A DNA stretch of 22,495 bases from an uncultured Clostridia bacterium (lineage in GTDB: Bacteria > Bacillota > Clostridia > Oscillospirales > Ruminococcaceae), in contig CALATN010000135.1 of assembly GCA_937891895.1 (NCBI GenBank), positions 1 to 22,495 on the forward strand. Reading direction: 5' to 3'. A model generated the notes under the pieces. The model saw nothing but the letters and a program-made list of their open reading frames with translations. It did no database searches and had not been told where the DNA came from. The number at the start of each line of letters is the position of its first letter. Position 1 is the first letter of the stretch. The position numbers and the translations under genes were made by a program. Of this stretch, positions 6,606-13,790 are shown piece by piece.

Positions 6606-7894
6606 TATTCAATATTAACAACACGCATATACCGCCTCAACGGATATTCGCCGTCGTGCGTCTCACCGCAGAAGGTTATGGACATATTTCCCGCACGCAT
6701 AATTCGGTTTACCCCAGCTTTTGCGAGAATATCAGTCAATTTCTCACGCTTGTCAGCTGTGCAGATAAGACCGGCTGTTTGCAGATATCCCTTTGACTTG
6801 CGGAGAGTTGCCATAATCTCACTTCGCGGCAAACGCTTTACAAGGCAGTTGCCATACATATATGAAAGTTCAAGATTACTGTCTTCACAAGCAGTCAGAC
6901 TGCATCTGTTGCCTTGGAAAACCTGTTTGTTGCTGCTCTTTTTTCCAATGTAGCCTTCAAGCTGTTCCGTGTATCTGCGCAATGACATCTCAGCAACCGC
7001 ACCTGTTTCGCTAATAGGATTTTCCTTTTCTGCAGCTTCAAGATATGGTAGAAATTCACGGCAGAAGTCTGTTATAACCGTCATATCTTCAGTGTCAATG
7101 AAAATCGTCTGACAGGAACTGCACAAAAGCTGACGTGTGTCAATAATATGCTTTGCAAGGGCAGAAAGCTCCGCATCCTTGTTTTCGAAGCCTGAAATGT
7201 ATGCAAACCCAAGCTTGTGTCCCCATTCAATAAGTTTTGCACCCGTAGGAGCAAGTGCACGAACAGCATTTACCGCCGCATCACCGCCCCATACGATAAT
7301 TCCGTCAGAAATTTCAGCCATTTTCTTCATCGCCGAAACATCAGATGAAGGAGTGTCAAAAACATAAATAAACGGTGCAAGCCTCGGCTCAATTTCAATC
7401 AGCTTTCGGAAAATTTCAAGGGTAAGTCCATTGTCTGCCTGAGGTAATTTAAGTATATTCACATTACCCGTCAGTAAGCCTTCCAGTACGCTGAAAGCAG
7501 GAAGTCCGTCCATATTTCCCGCCGCAATGTGAAACAGCGTGCCAAGCGGCATAAGTTTCACCGTAGCCTGTTTCAAGCCGTAAGGCGGAGTGATTTTGTG
7601 TTCCGTTGAAAAGTTTTTTCCTAATTCTTGATGTATACGGAAACTCAGATTATCAGCATTCATAAAATCCGCCGCAAGCTTCAGATATTCGTCAGGTGTG
7701 TCACCGAGAAATTCTGAAATTATATCATTGAACTCGCCGTCAGCAATCTTCTTTCCAAGAGTGTCAGCGGCAGAAATAACCATTCCGGTGTCAAGTATAT
7801 GGCTTGCCCGGGTATAGTTGATTTCAGCTTCAAGCCTGTCAAGAACAGCGTTCTGTTCCGAGGATTCATAAATCTTACCGTTTGCAAGTATCAT
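6605..7894 (-). CDS. luxC: LuxC-type acyl-CoA/acyl-protein reductase
   Basis: A 429-residue LuxC family reductase (aldehyde-dehydrogenase-like fold). LuxC takes the acyl group from acyl-LuxE or acyl-CoA onto a cysteine and reduces it with NADPH to a fatty aldehyde. The likely catalytic Cys258 lies in RQLLCSSCQ, where LuxC and aldehyde dehydrogenases have theirs; VWGGDAAVNAVR (about 201-212) is the cofactor-proximal segment and the C-terminal YPLRRYMRVV is typical of the family. The start overlaps the luxE stop as ATGA, with AAGGAGG inside the end of luxE, so the two are translationally coupled. No luciferase (luxAB) or acyl-transferase (luxD) gene is in the window. It is the last gene before the terminator. 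Confidence 0.88.
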   Translation of the reverse strand: MILANGKIYESSEQNAVLDRLEAEINYTRASHILDTGMVISAADTLGKKIADGEFNDIISEFLGDTPDEYLKLAADFMNADNLSFRIHQELGKNFSTEHKITPPYGLKQATVKLMPLGTLFHIAAGNMDGLPAFSVLEGLLTGNVNILKLPQADNGLTLEIFRKLIEIEPRLAPFIYVFDTPSSDVSAMKKMAEISDGIIVWGGDAAVNAVRALAPTGAKLIEWGHKLGFAYISGFENKDAELSALAKHIIDTRQLLCSSCQTIFIDTEDMTVITDFCREFLPYLEAAEKENPISETGAVAEMSLRRYTEQLEGYIGKKSSNKQVFQGNRCSLTACEDSNLELSYMYGNCLVKRLPRSEIMATLRKSKGYLQTAGLICTADKREKLTDILAKAGVNRIMRAGNMSITFCGETHDGEYPLRRYMRVVNIE

Positions 7895-9030
7895 TTTTCA
7901 TCCTCCTTTTCAGCAGTGGCCGCAGACAGAATTTCTGCCGCACCAGCCGCACAGGTCTTTATGTCACGCAGACCAACTCTGCCGATAATTTCAAGGTAAG
8001 GCGATTTAATTCCGCAGCCGCATTCGCTTCCGTCGTGCAGAATACCAAGGTCGTCAGTCATAATGCTTAAAATCGGAGTAGCCTTCACCATAGGCGTAAT
8101 CAGGTTTACAAGTCCTATCTGCCCGTTTGGTACAGGTTCAAGTGTGTGTACATCACGGACAATAACACGGCTGTATACGGGAACATGGAAATGATGTTTC
8201 TCGCAATCACAATACAAAATCGGGTGTTCCGCCGCACCGAAGGCTTCAATGATATTTTCCTCATCAAGTCCCAGCACCTTTTTGGCAAGTGCGTAAAACT
8301 CACCCTTGTCAGCCTGTTCCTTGTAAAATTGCTTCCAGCCGCCGCCAAGCATAATCAGCGAACGTTTCGGAAGCTGAACGGAAATGCCGCGTTCCTCCAT
8401 AAGCTTCATCACGAAATATGTGTACGAAGGAAACCCGATAAAACGCAGAGGAAAACGTGACTTGCTGTGCTTTACAATTGCATCGATAATCCCGTCAAGG
8501 TCAGGAGAGTATTTGCCATCCTTGTATTTCAGCGCAAAAGTCCTGCTTAGTGCAGGTGCAAAAAGCGTGTAACCGTATGCGGTTTTTGCAACAGCAGTTT
8601 TGTTGCTTTTGTGCGGACGATAACCCAGAACAACATAGTTGCAGGGAACAGGAGAAAGCAGCTTCCAACGCTTTGCAATAGTGATAACCATATCCAGCCC
8701 ACAGAGGAGTCCGCTCAGTTCAAAACCAATATCGCTGAATGTTCCGCTTGTTCCCGAGGAGGTAGCGTGAATGAACATCTTTCGTTCAGGCATCGAATAA
8801 AGCCTGTTTTTCTTGAAAAACAGCGTCGGAATAAACGGAAGACGTTCAATATCCGTGTATTCTTTCAGGTCATCGGGAGTAAAGCCTGCGCCGTCAAGGA
8901 TTTTTTTGTATTCGGGACAGTTTTTGTAATGAAACTCACAGTTTTCCTTCATCGCTTTCAGGAACAATTCGTTGGATTGTTCCGTGTCAAAAGGTGATTT
9001 CAGACGGAAAAGCTTTTTCGTGTAACTCAT
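7891..9030 (-). CDS. luxE: LuxE-type acyl-protein synthetase
   Basis: A 379-residue LuxE family enzyme, which activates a fatty acid with ATP to acyl-AMP and then holds it as a thioester before handing it to LuxC. The adenylate-forming motif ATSSGTSG is at 89-96, MTDDLG at about 325-329, and IGRVGLRD at 349-356; Cys360 close to the C-terminus is in the place of the acyl-accepting cysteine of luminous Vibrio LuxE. CDC..HHFH (274-282) and ECGCG (336-340) resemble the metal-binding cysteines of PaaK-like ligases. GAGGT precedes the start. Fifty base pairs, containing a hairpin, separate it from the upstream membrane protein gene. Confidence 0.88.
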   Translation of the reverse strand: MSYTKKLFRLKSPFDTEQSNELFLKAMKENCEFHYKNCPEYKKILDGAGFTPDDLKEYTDIERLPFIPTLFFKKNRLYSMPERKMFIHATSSGTSGTFSDIGFELSGLLCGLDMVITIAKRWKLLSPVPCNYVVLGYRPHKSNKTAVAKTAYGYTLFAPALSRTFALKYKDGKYSPDLDGIIDAIVKHSKSRFPLRFIGFPSYTYFVMKLMEERGISVQLPKRSLIMLGGGWKQFYKEQADKGEFYALAKKVLGLDEENIIEAFGAAEHPILYCDCEKHHFHVPVYSRVIVRDVHTLEPVPNGQIGLVNLITPMVKATPILSIMTDDLGILHDGSECGCGIKSPYLEIIGRVGLRDIKTCAAGAAEILSAATAEKEDEK

Positions 9031-9052
9031 AGCAATACCTCATTTATCAGAA

Positions 9053-9076
9053 TACCCCAAGAATTATCTTGGGGTA
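9053..9076 (-). other. Intergenic hairpin ahead of luxE
   Basis: TACCCCAAG and CTTGGGGTA form a perfect 9-bp stem around a 6-base loop. On the - strand it is followed by TATTCTGAT, not a T-run, so it is a poor terminator. It may be an attenuator, an RNA processing or stability element setting different levels of the membrane proteins and LuxEC, or a protein site. Confidence 0.6.
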
Positions 9077-9080
9077 AGTC

Positions 9081-10028
9081 TTAGCTGTTTTTTGCACGTT
9101 TTGAATTTCTGCGTATCTGTCCGATAAATCCACCTGTAAGAATAAGCAGAATTCCTACAGTAAGAATATATGCAAACATTGTAAAAATATCAGGAAGAAC
9201 AGCGCCAACAATGCCCTGCCAGATAACGCTTGCCGCTGTAACAGGAGTAAGCTCAACACCGATTGTTCCCCATATAGCAAGACAGGAAATTACTGTGCCC
9301 GCAAGTCCCGTTGCTGCCATAGAAATTCCTGTTGCAACAAGAGAGGTTCCCACGCTTCGCGACAGTATACCGATAAACACAATACACACAACCGCCAGCA
9401 TTGAGAAAAGAACAAGCGCAACAGGCGACATTGCAAATCTGATAAGTTTTATCATAGGAATTGCCGCTTCAACTTCATTGTTTGTAAGCTTATCAAAAAT
9501 ATTTTTCTGTCCCTCAATAATTTCACAAATTTGATTTCTGCTGTAAACTATGTTGAAAGCATTATCAAGCTTGTCCGCATTCTTATCGTAGAATTCCATA
9601 ATTACATCGCTGTCAATACCTTCAAGCCGTTCGTCATACAGAATAAAAGCCGCATAGCTGTAAAGCTGTTCCGCAATAAATCCATCAAAATCTGTTTCTT
9701 CGGCAAGAGCATAAATATCAACCGCATTTGTTGAACTGTTTGCAAAAGCAATAAAAAACATCTCATAAAGATTGGATTGAATATTGTCAATAGTGAGCGG
9801 AATTGTCATATAGTCAGTATTGTCAATGACCTTTCCAATCTTTTCTTCAGTAACATTCACACGAACAGCCGTTGTTACAGCAATTACAGCAGCATCAGCA
9901 ATCAGCAGTACCGAAAGTAGAATACATAATGTTATCCGTACAGCTATAGGCATAGTCTTCTTTTTATTTTCAGCAGTTGTTAGTTGCTGTACATTCTTTT
10001 CAGCAACTTCTTCAATCTGAGCGTTCAT
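9081..10028 (-). CDS. Membrane protein of unknown function, four predicted helices
   Basis: A 315-residue protein I cannot assign. It has a short Lys-rich cytoplasmic N-terminus, one helix at about 30-52, an acidic, probably extracytoplasmic domain of about 145 residues (55-198), then three helices at about 201-222, 227-254 and 280-304, and a basic tail (RRNSKRAK). Many small residues (Ala, Gly, Thr) lie in the last helices. AAGGAGG precedes the start. It lies 23 bp after the zinc-ribbon/TPR gene and 50 bp before luxE on the same strand, so it is probably the second gene of that operon. It could be a partner of the zinc-ribbon protein or of the lipid product; this is inference. Confidence 0.75.
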   Translation of the reverse strand: MNAQIEEVAEKNVQQLTTAENKKKTMPIAVRITLCILLSVLLIADAAVIAVTTAVRVNVTEEKIGKVIDNTDYMTIPLTIDNIQSNLYEMFFIAFANSSTNAVDIYALAEETDFDGFIAEQLYSYAAFILYDERLEGIDSDVIMEFYDKNADKLDNAFNIVYSRNQICEIIEGQKNIFDKLTNNEVEAAIPMIKLIRFAMSPVALVLFSMLAVVCIVFIGILSRSVGTSLVATGISMAATGLAGTVISCLAIWGTIGVELTPVTAASVIWQGIVGAVLPDIFTMFAYILTVGILLILTGGFIGQIRRNSKRAKNS

Positions 10029-10051
10029 AGCAGTATTCCTCCTTCCGTTTA

Positions 10052-11779
10052 TCAGTAAATATCAAAGTAGCAGGTGTCAAGCACTTCACCTGTTTCTACA
10101 AGCGTAACGGTAAAATTTGCAGAACCAAGTGCACCGTGCTGAGGAAATTCATATCCTGCAATATAACAGTTCACATCGCCGTTCTTGACATTTGTAAATG
10201 TTTCGTCAGCAGTGCTGCCGTCAGGAGTTGTGATTTTTATATTGATTGTAACTCCGTTTTTGTTGTTGTTTTCATTTGTGATTGTGAAGTAGTAGATAAA
10301 TGGGTCGGTTGATGCAATTTTTGTTTTTTCGGGATTAGGTCTGCCCGTGATTGTGTTTACGTAATCCGTAGTAAAGCCGTCAATCTTCCAACCCATATAA
10401 GCTTTCTTTTCCTCAATTTTCTTTATGTAGGAAGCAGAATCCTTGTAGCCGTCAGACGCTGTGAAAAATTCCAGAGAATCATCCAGCTTGTTAAGATTGT
10501 AGTAACGCAGACCAAGCTGATAATTGCATTGCTTCAGCCTTTCCTTTGCATCACTGTAATTTTCAGCCTTTTCGTACATTTCAATTGCCTTTTCGTAATT
10601 CTTAGCCTTGAGAAAATCATTTGCCATATAGTAAGCAGACGCACAACGAAGCTCATTGCATTTTTCATCATCAACATCAGCAAGAATTTCATATGTTTCC
10701 GCAAACTTCATTTCATTGTAGAAATCCGCCGCATAATTGTAAATGATAATTCCGTAGCTTTCGGAATCATAAGCAGCAGAGGTGTTTATTCCACTTACCA
10801 TTTCGTAAGCCTCAGCTGTTTTTCCGTCAGCAGAAAGGATTTTTGCCTTTGAAACAAGAGTGTCGTTTACAATGCTTGAGCGGAGAAGTGCATCGGAAAT
10901 CTGTGTTGAGTCAGCCTCAGCAATGTTGTATTTTCCGCCATTTACAAGAACGCGACATCGACCTGCAAAAGCCTCGTCAATGTATGAGGTAAGGTCTTCG
11001 ACTTTTATTACGAAGTTCGGATTTGTCATATCAGCAAAAGTGTTTGCCTGTTGATTTTTCAAATCTGCAAAAACAGCCGCTGCATAAGCGTAGTTTTCAT
11101 CCTCAAGTGCCTTTCGTGCAAGAGTAAACTTTACAGAAGAAACAGCGTCAGCATCTCCGCTTGCCTTGTGAAAAGTCATAGCCGCCTCCGCACTGTTGCT
11201 TACCGCCTCTTTTTCGAATACAGAGTGAAAAATAAGCTTCGGAGCAGCAAAAAATCCAAGCCCCGCAACAACTGCCGCAGAAACAATAAAAGCAACTGCG
11301 GAAGTAAGATTTTTCTTCGCAAGGCTTTTCGTTTTTACAGGCTTTTCAACAGCAGGCTGTTCAGGAATAGCTTGCGTAATTTCTTCGGTAGTTTCCTTGG
11401 AAGTTTCTTTTTCAAGGCTTACAGCCGCAGGCTTTTCCTCAACGGGAGCAGTCTCCTCAGCAGGAGTAACCTCCTCAGCAGGAGTAACCTCCTCAACGGA
11501 GGCAACGTCCACAGCAGGAGTAACCTCCTCAGCAGGAGTAACCTCCTCAGCAGGAGTAACTTCCTCAGCAGGAGTAACCTCCTCAGCAGGAGTAACCTCC
11601 TCAGCAGGAGTAACCTCCTCAGCAGGAGTAACTTCCTCAACGGAGGCAACGTCCACAGCAGGAGCAGCTTCCTCAACTGGGGGGATTTCCTCAACAGACG
11701 ATTTTTTTACAGGCTTGCCGCATTTGGTACAAAAATTGGCATTATCGTGCATTTCAGCACCACAATATACACAGAACAT
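10052..11779 (-). CDS. Zinc-ribbon, single-pass membrane protein with TPR-like repeats
   Basis: A 575-residue modular protein. Residues 3-20 are a zinc ribbon with two CxxC knuckles (CVYCG, CTKCG). Residues 30-120 are an acidic Pro/Glu/Val-rich linker with nine VTPAEE-type units. One helix at about 158-180 crosses the membrane. Residues 195-480 are helical TPR-like repeats (for example YEKAIEMYEKAENYSDAK), and the last ~95 residues look like a beta-sandwich. Such proteins are common in Clostridia with no fixed function, perhaps cell-surface scaffolds. The ribosome site AAGGAGGA is 29 bp from the ATG with a hairpin between. First gene of the probable luxEC operon. Confidence 0.85.
   Translation of the reverse strand: MFCVYCGAEMHDNANFCTKCGKPVKKSSVEEIPPVEEAAPAVDVASVEEVTPAEEVTPAEEVTPAEEVTPAEEVTPAEEVTPAEEVTPAVDVASVEEVTPAEEVTPAEETAPVEEKPAAVSLEKETSKETTEEITQAIPEQPAVEKPVKTKSLAKKNLTSAVAFIVSAAVVAGLGFFAAPKLIFHSVFEKEAVSNSAEAAMTFHKASGDADAVSSVKFTLARKALEDENYAYAAAVFADLKNQQANTFADMTNPNFVIKVEDLTSYIDEAFAGRCRVLVNGGKYNIAEADSTQISDALLRSSIVNDTLVSKAKILSADGKTAEAYEMVSGINTSAAYDSESYGIIIYNYAADFYNEMKFAETYEILADVDDEKCNELRCASAYYMANDFLKAKNYEKAIEMYEKAENYSDAKERLKQCNYQLGLRYYNLNKLDDSLEFFTASDGYKDSASYIKKIEEKKAYMGWKIDGFTTDYVNTITGRPNPEKTKIASTDPFIYYFTITNENNNKNGVTINIKITTPDGSTADETFTNVKNGDVNCYIAGYEFPQHGALGSANFTVTLVETGEVLDTCYFDIY
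11459..11674. repeat. 18-bp tandem repeat array in the linker of the zinc-ribbon/TPR gene
   Basis: Nine copies of AGCAGGAGTAACCTCCTC (two of them with ACTTCCTC) run from 11459 to 11638, interrupted at 11495-11512 and followed at 11639-11656 by an identical 18-bp block AACGGAGGCAACGTCCAC, then a diverged copy. Each unit encodes six residues (EVTPAE register) on the - strand; the interrupting block encodes VDVASV. The two blocks are 144 bp (eight units) apart and the two ACTTCCTC variants are 72 bp (four units) apart, so whole blocks have been duplicated. All steps keep the reading frame. Confidence 0.9.
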
Positions 11780-11789
11780 ATTTAAACGT

Positions 11790-11816
11790 ATGCTTCAGAT
11801 GAAGCATATCCTCCTT
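11790..11816 (-). promoter_or_regulatory. Ribosome binding site with hairpin between it and the start codon
   Basis: On the - strand AAGGAGGA (11816-11809) is followed by a perfect inverted repeat ATGCTTCA/TGAAGCAT (11807-11790) and then 10 bases to the ATG at 11779. In the unfolded RNA the spacing is 29 bases, too long; if the hairpin forms, the effective spacing is about 11. No in-frame start exists between, because a TGA is met six codons upstream. Confidence 0.6.
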
Positions 11817-11856
11817 TCGTAAGAAATATGGGAAAATTTATATATTTGACAATTTT

Positions 11857-11886
11857 ATTATACTATATTTTATATGTGTAAGTCAA
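11857..11886 (-). promoter_or_regulatory. Promoter of the zinc-ribbon/TPR - luxEC operon
   Basis: Read on the - strand, TTGACT (11886-11881) and a perfect TATAAT (11862-11857) are separated by 18 bp, about 78 bp before the start codon at 11779. The same AT-rich stretch also holds a + strand TTGACA (11846-11851) with TTTATA 17 bp on, so face-to-face promoters are possible here. Confidence 0.7.
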
Positions 11887-11891
11887 CATAA

Positions 11892-11932
11892 ACCGCATAA
11901 GGATAAATATTAACAAAATATTGCGGTGTTAA
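11892..11932. promoter_or_regulatory. Dyad in the divergent intergenic region
   Basis: ACCGCA (11892-11897) is inverted as TGCGGT (11922-11927), and TTAAC (11910-11914) as GTTAA (11928-11932), with AATATT copies between. It lies between the promoter of the minus-strand operon and that of the ABC exporter genes. It could be an operator or an RNA leader fold. The rest of this ~220-bp gap is AT-rich without further signals. Confidence 0.3.
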
Positions 11933-11963
11933 TTTTATGTGCTATATTTCCAATGCTGAAATG

Positions 11964-11972
11964 TGGTATAAT
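11964..11972 (+). promoter_or_regulatory. Extended -10 promoter of the first ABC exporter pair
   Basis: TGGTATAAT is a full extended -10 element (TGn before TATAAT). No good -35 is present 16-18 bp upstream. Transcription would start near 11979, giving a leader of about 24 or 63 bases depending on which start codon is used. Confidence 0.55.
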
Positions 11973-12041
11973 AAAAGTTGTTTTTTGGAAAAAGAATAAT
12001 AAATGCGTTCAGGTGGACGCAGAAAGGACGGTAAACCCGAT

Positions 12042-13790
12042 ATGATAAAAAAACTTGCATCATGTGTGCGGGAATACAAGCGTGATTCGATACTTACTCC
12101 GATACTTGTATCGCTTGAGGTCGTAATGGAATGCATTATCCCGTTCATTATCGCAGAGCTTGTCAACCAGATCAAGGGCGGCTGTGATATGAAAACAATC
12201 CTCAATTACGGTCTTGTGCTGGTAGTAATGGCAATTCTGTCACTGACATTCGGCGCGCTTGCGGGAATAACCTGTGCAACAGCTTCCTGCGGCTTTGCAA
12301 AGAATATGCGTAAGGATATGTTCTACAATATCCAGAATTTTTCCTTCGAGAATATCGACAGATTTTCCACTTCTTCCCTCGTAACACGTCTTACAACCGA
12401 CGTAACAAACGTGCAGATGGCATTTATGATGATTATCCGAATGGCAGTGCGCTGTCCGTTTATGCTGATTTTTGCATTTGTAATGGCATTTGTAATGGGC
12501 GGAAGAATGGCATTCATCTTCCTTATTGTTGCACCAATCCTTGCAGTTGCACTTATCATTGTAATTGCAAAGACAATGCCACTGTTCAAGAAGGTGTTCA
12601 AGAAGTATGACCGCCTCAACAGCTCAATTCAGGAAAACGTAAAGGGTATCCGTGTTGTAAAATCCTACGTCCGTGAGGATTACGAAAAGAAAAAGTTCAA
12701 TATAGCCGCAGAGGACGTTTGCGCTGACTTCACAAAGGCTGACCGTATCCTTGCCCTCAACGGCCCGATTATGCAGTTCTGCCTTTATGCAGTAATGGTG
12801 TTCGTACTTTCCTTCGGTTCATATACAATCATCACCTCAAAGGGTCTTGATCTCGATGTCGGCCAGTTCAGCGCACTTCTTACATACAGCTTTATGATCC
12901 TCAACAGCCTTATGATGATTTCAATGGTGTTTGTAATGATTACAATGGCTTCCGAGTCAGGCAAGCGTATCGTTGAAGTGCTTGACGAACAGAGCAGCCT
13001 CAGCAACCCTGCAAATCCCGTTATGGATATTGCCGACGGTTCAATTGACTTCAACAACGTAAGCTTCAAGTACGCAAAAACAGCCGAAAAGAACACATTG
13101 TCAAACATCAATCTCCATATCGAATCAGGACAGACAGTAGGTATTATCGGCGGTACAGGCTCATCAAAGTCAACTCTCGTACAGCTTATCTCACGTCTTT
13201 ACGACGTAACCGAGGGCGCTGTCCTTGTAGGCGGACGTGACGTGCGTGAGTACGACCTTGAAACCCTCCGTAACGAGGTTGCAATGGTGCTCCAGAAGAA
13301 TATTCTTTTCTCAGGAACAATCAAGGATAACCTCCGTTGGGGCAACAAAAATGCTACCGACGAGGAAATGATTGAAGCCTGCAAGCTTGCTCAGGCAGAT
13401 GAATTTATCGTGCGTTTCCCTGACGGATACGATACATATATCGAGCAGGGCGGTGCAAACGTATCGGGCGGTCAGAAACAGAGATTGTGTATTGCACGTG
13501 CACTGCTGAAAAAGCCTAAAATTCTTATTATGGACGACTCTACAAGTGCCGTTGATACAAAGACAGACGCACTTATCAGAGCGGCTATGCGTGAATATAT
13601 CCCTGCAACAACAAAGCTCATTATCGCACAGCGTATTTCCTCCGTGCAGGACGCTGACCTTATCATAGTTATGGAAAACGGTACAATCAGCGCCGCAGGC
13701 AGCCACGATGAACTGCTGAAATCCAACGAAATCTATAAAGACCTCTATAATATCCAGAACAAGACAGGAGGTGACAGCGATGGAGAATAA
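12042..13790 (+). CDS. ABC exporter, half-transporter with degenerate ATPase site
   Basis: A 582-residue half-exporter: six helices (about 15-315) then a nucleotide-binding domain. Walker A is GGTGSSKS (370-377) with Ser where Gly is usual, the signature is VSGGQ (474-478), Walker B ends MDDST with Asp499 in place of the catalytic Glu, and the switch residue is Gln530 (AQR) instead of His. This is the degenerate partner of a heterodimeric multidrug-type exporter (BmrCD, LmrCD, TM287/288 type). Its signature would complete the active site of the next gene product. Start uncertain: ATG 12003 has only a weak ribosome site, while 12042 starts at the sequence similar to relatives and has AAAGGACGG upstream. 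It overlaps the next gene by 11 bp. Confidence 0.9.
   Translation: MIKKLASCVREYKRDSILTPILVSLEVVMECIIPFIIAELVNQIKGGCDMKTILNYGLVLVVMAILSLTFGALAGITCATASCGFAKNMRKDMFYNIQNFSFENIDRFSTSSLVTRLTTDVTNVQMAFMMIIRMAVRCPFMLIFAFVMAFVMGGRMAFIFLIVAPILAVALIIVIAKTMPLFKKVFKKYDRLNSSIQENVKGIRVVKSYVREDYEKKKFNIAAEDVCADFTKADRILALNGPIMQFCLYAVMVFVLSFGSYTIITSKGLDLDVGQFSALLTYSFMILNSLMMISMVFVMITMASESGKRIVEVLDEQSSLSNPANPVMDIADGSIDFNNVSFKYAKTAEKNTLSNINLHIESGQTVGIIGGTGSSKSTLVQLISRLYDVTEGAVLVGGRDVREYDLETLRNEVAMVLQKNILFSGTIKDNLRWGNKNATDEEMIEACKLAQADEFIVRFPDGYDTYIEQGGANVSGGQKQRLCIARALLKKPKILIMDDSTSAVDTKTDALIRAAMREYIPATTKLIIAQRISSVQDADLIIVMENGTISAAGSHDELLKSNEIYKDLYNIQNKTGGDSDGE

Noticed and set aside
6516..6953. 145-codon + strand open frame after the RimJ-type acetyltransferase
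   Set aside because: It begins inside that gene, crosses the terminator and runs antisense to luxC.
11459..11674. CRISPR-like array
   Set aside because: Units are 18 bp, directly adjacent, without unique spacers, and are codons of a Pro/Glu-rich linker.
11051..11785. Long + strand open frames over the zinc-ribbon/TPR gene, reading Leu/Ser/Arg/Asn or Ser/Ala/Gly/Val/Thr repeats
   Set aside because: The 18-bp repeat lacks stop codons in several frames, so long repetitive shadows are expected; the - strand frame has the zinc ribbon, membrane helix and TPR segments.
11790..11807. ATG in the hairpin as the start of the zinc-ribbon gene
   Set aside because: It is out of frame with the CxxC zinc ribbon and only 2 bases from the ribosome site.
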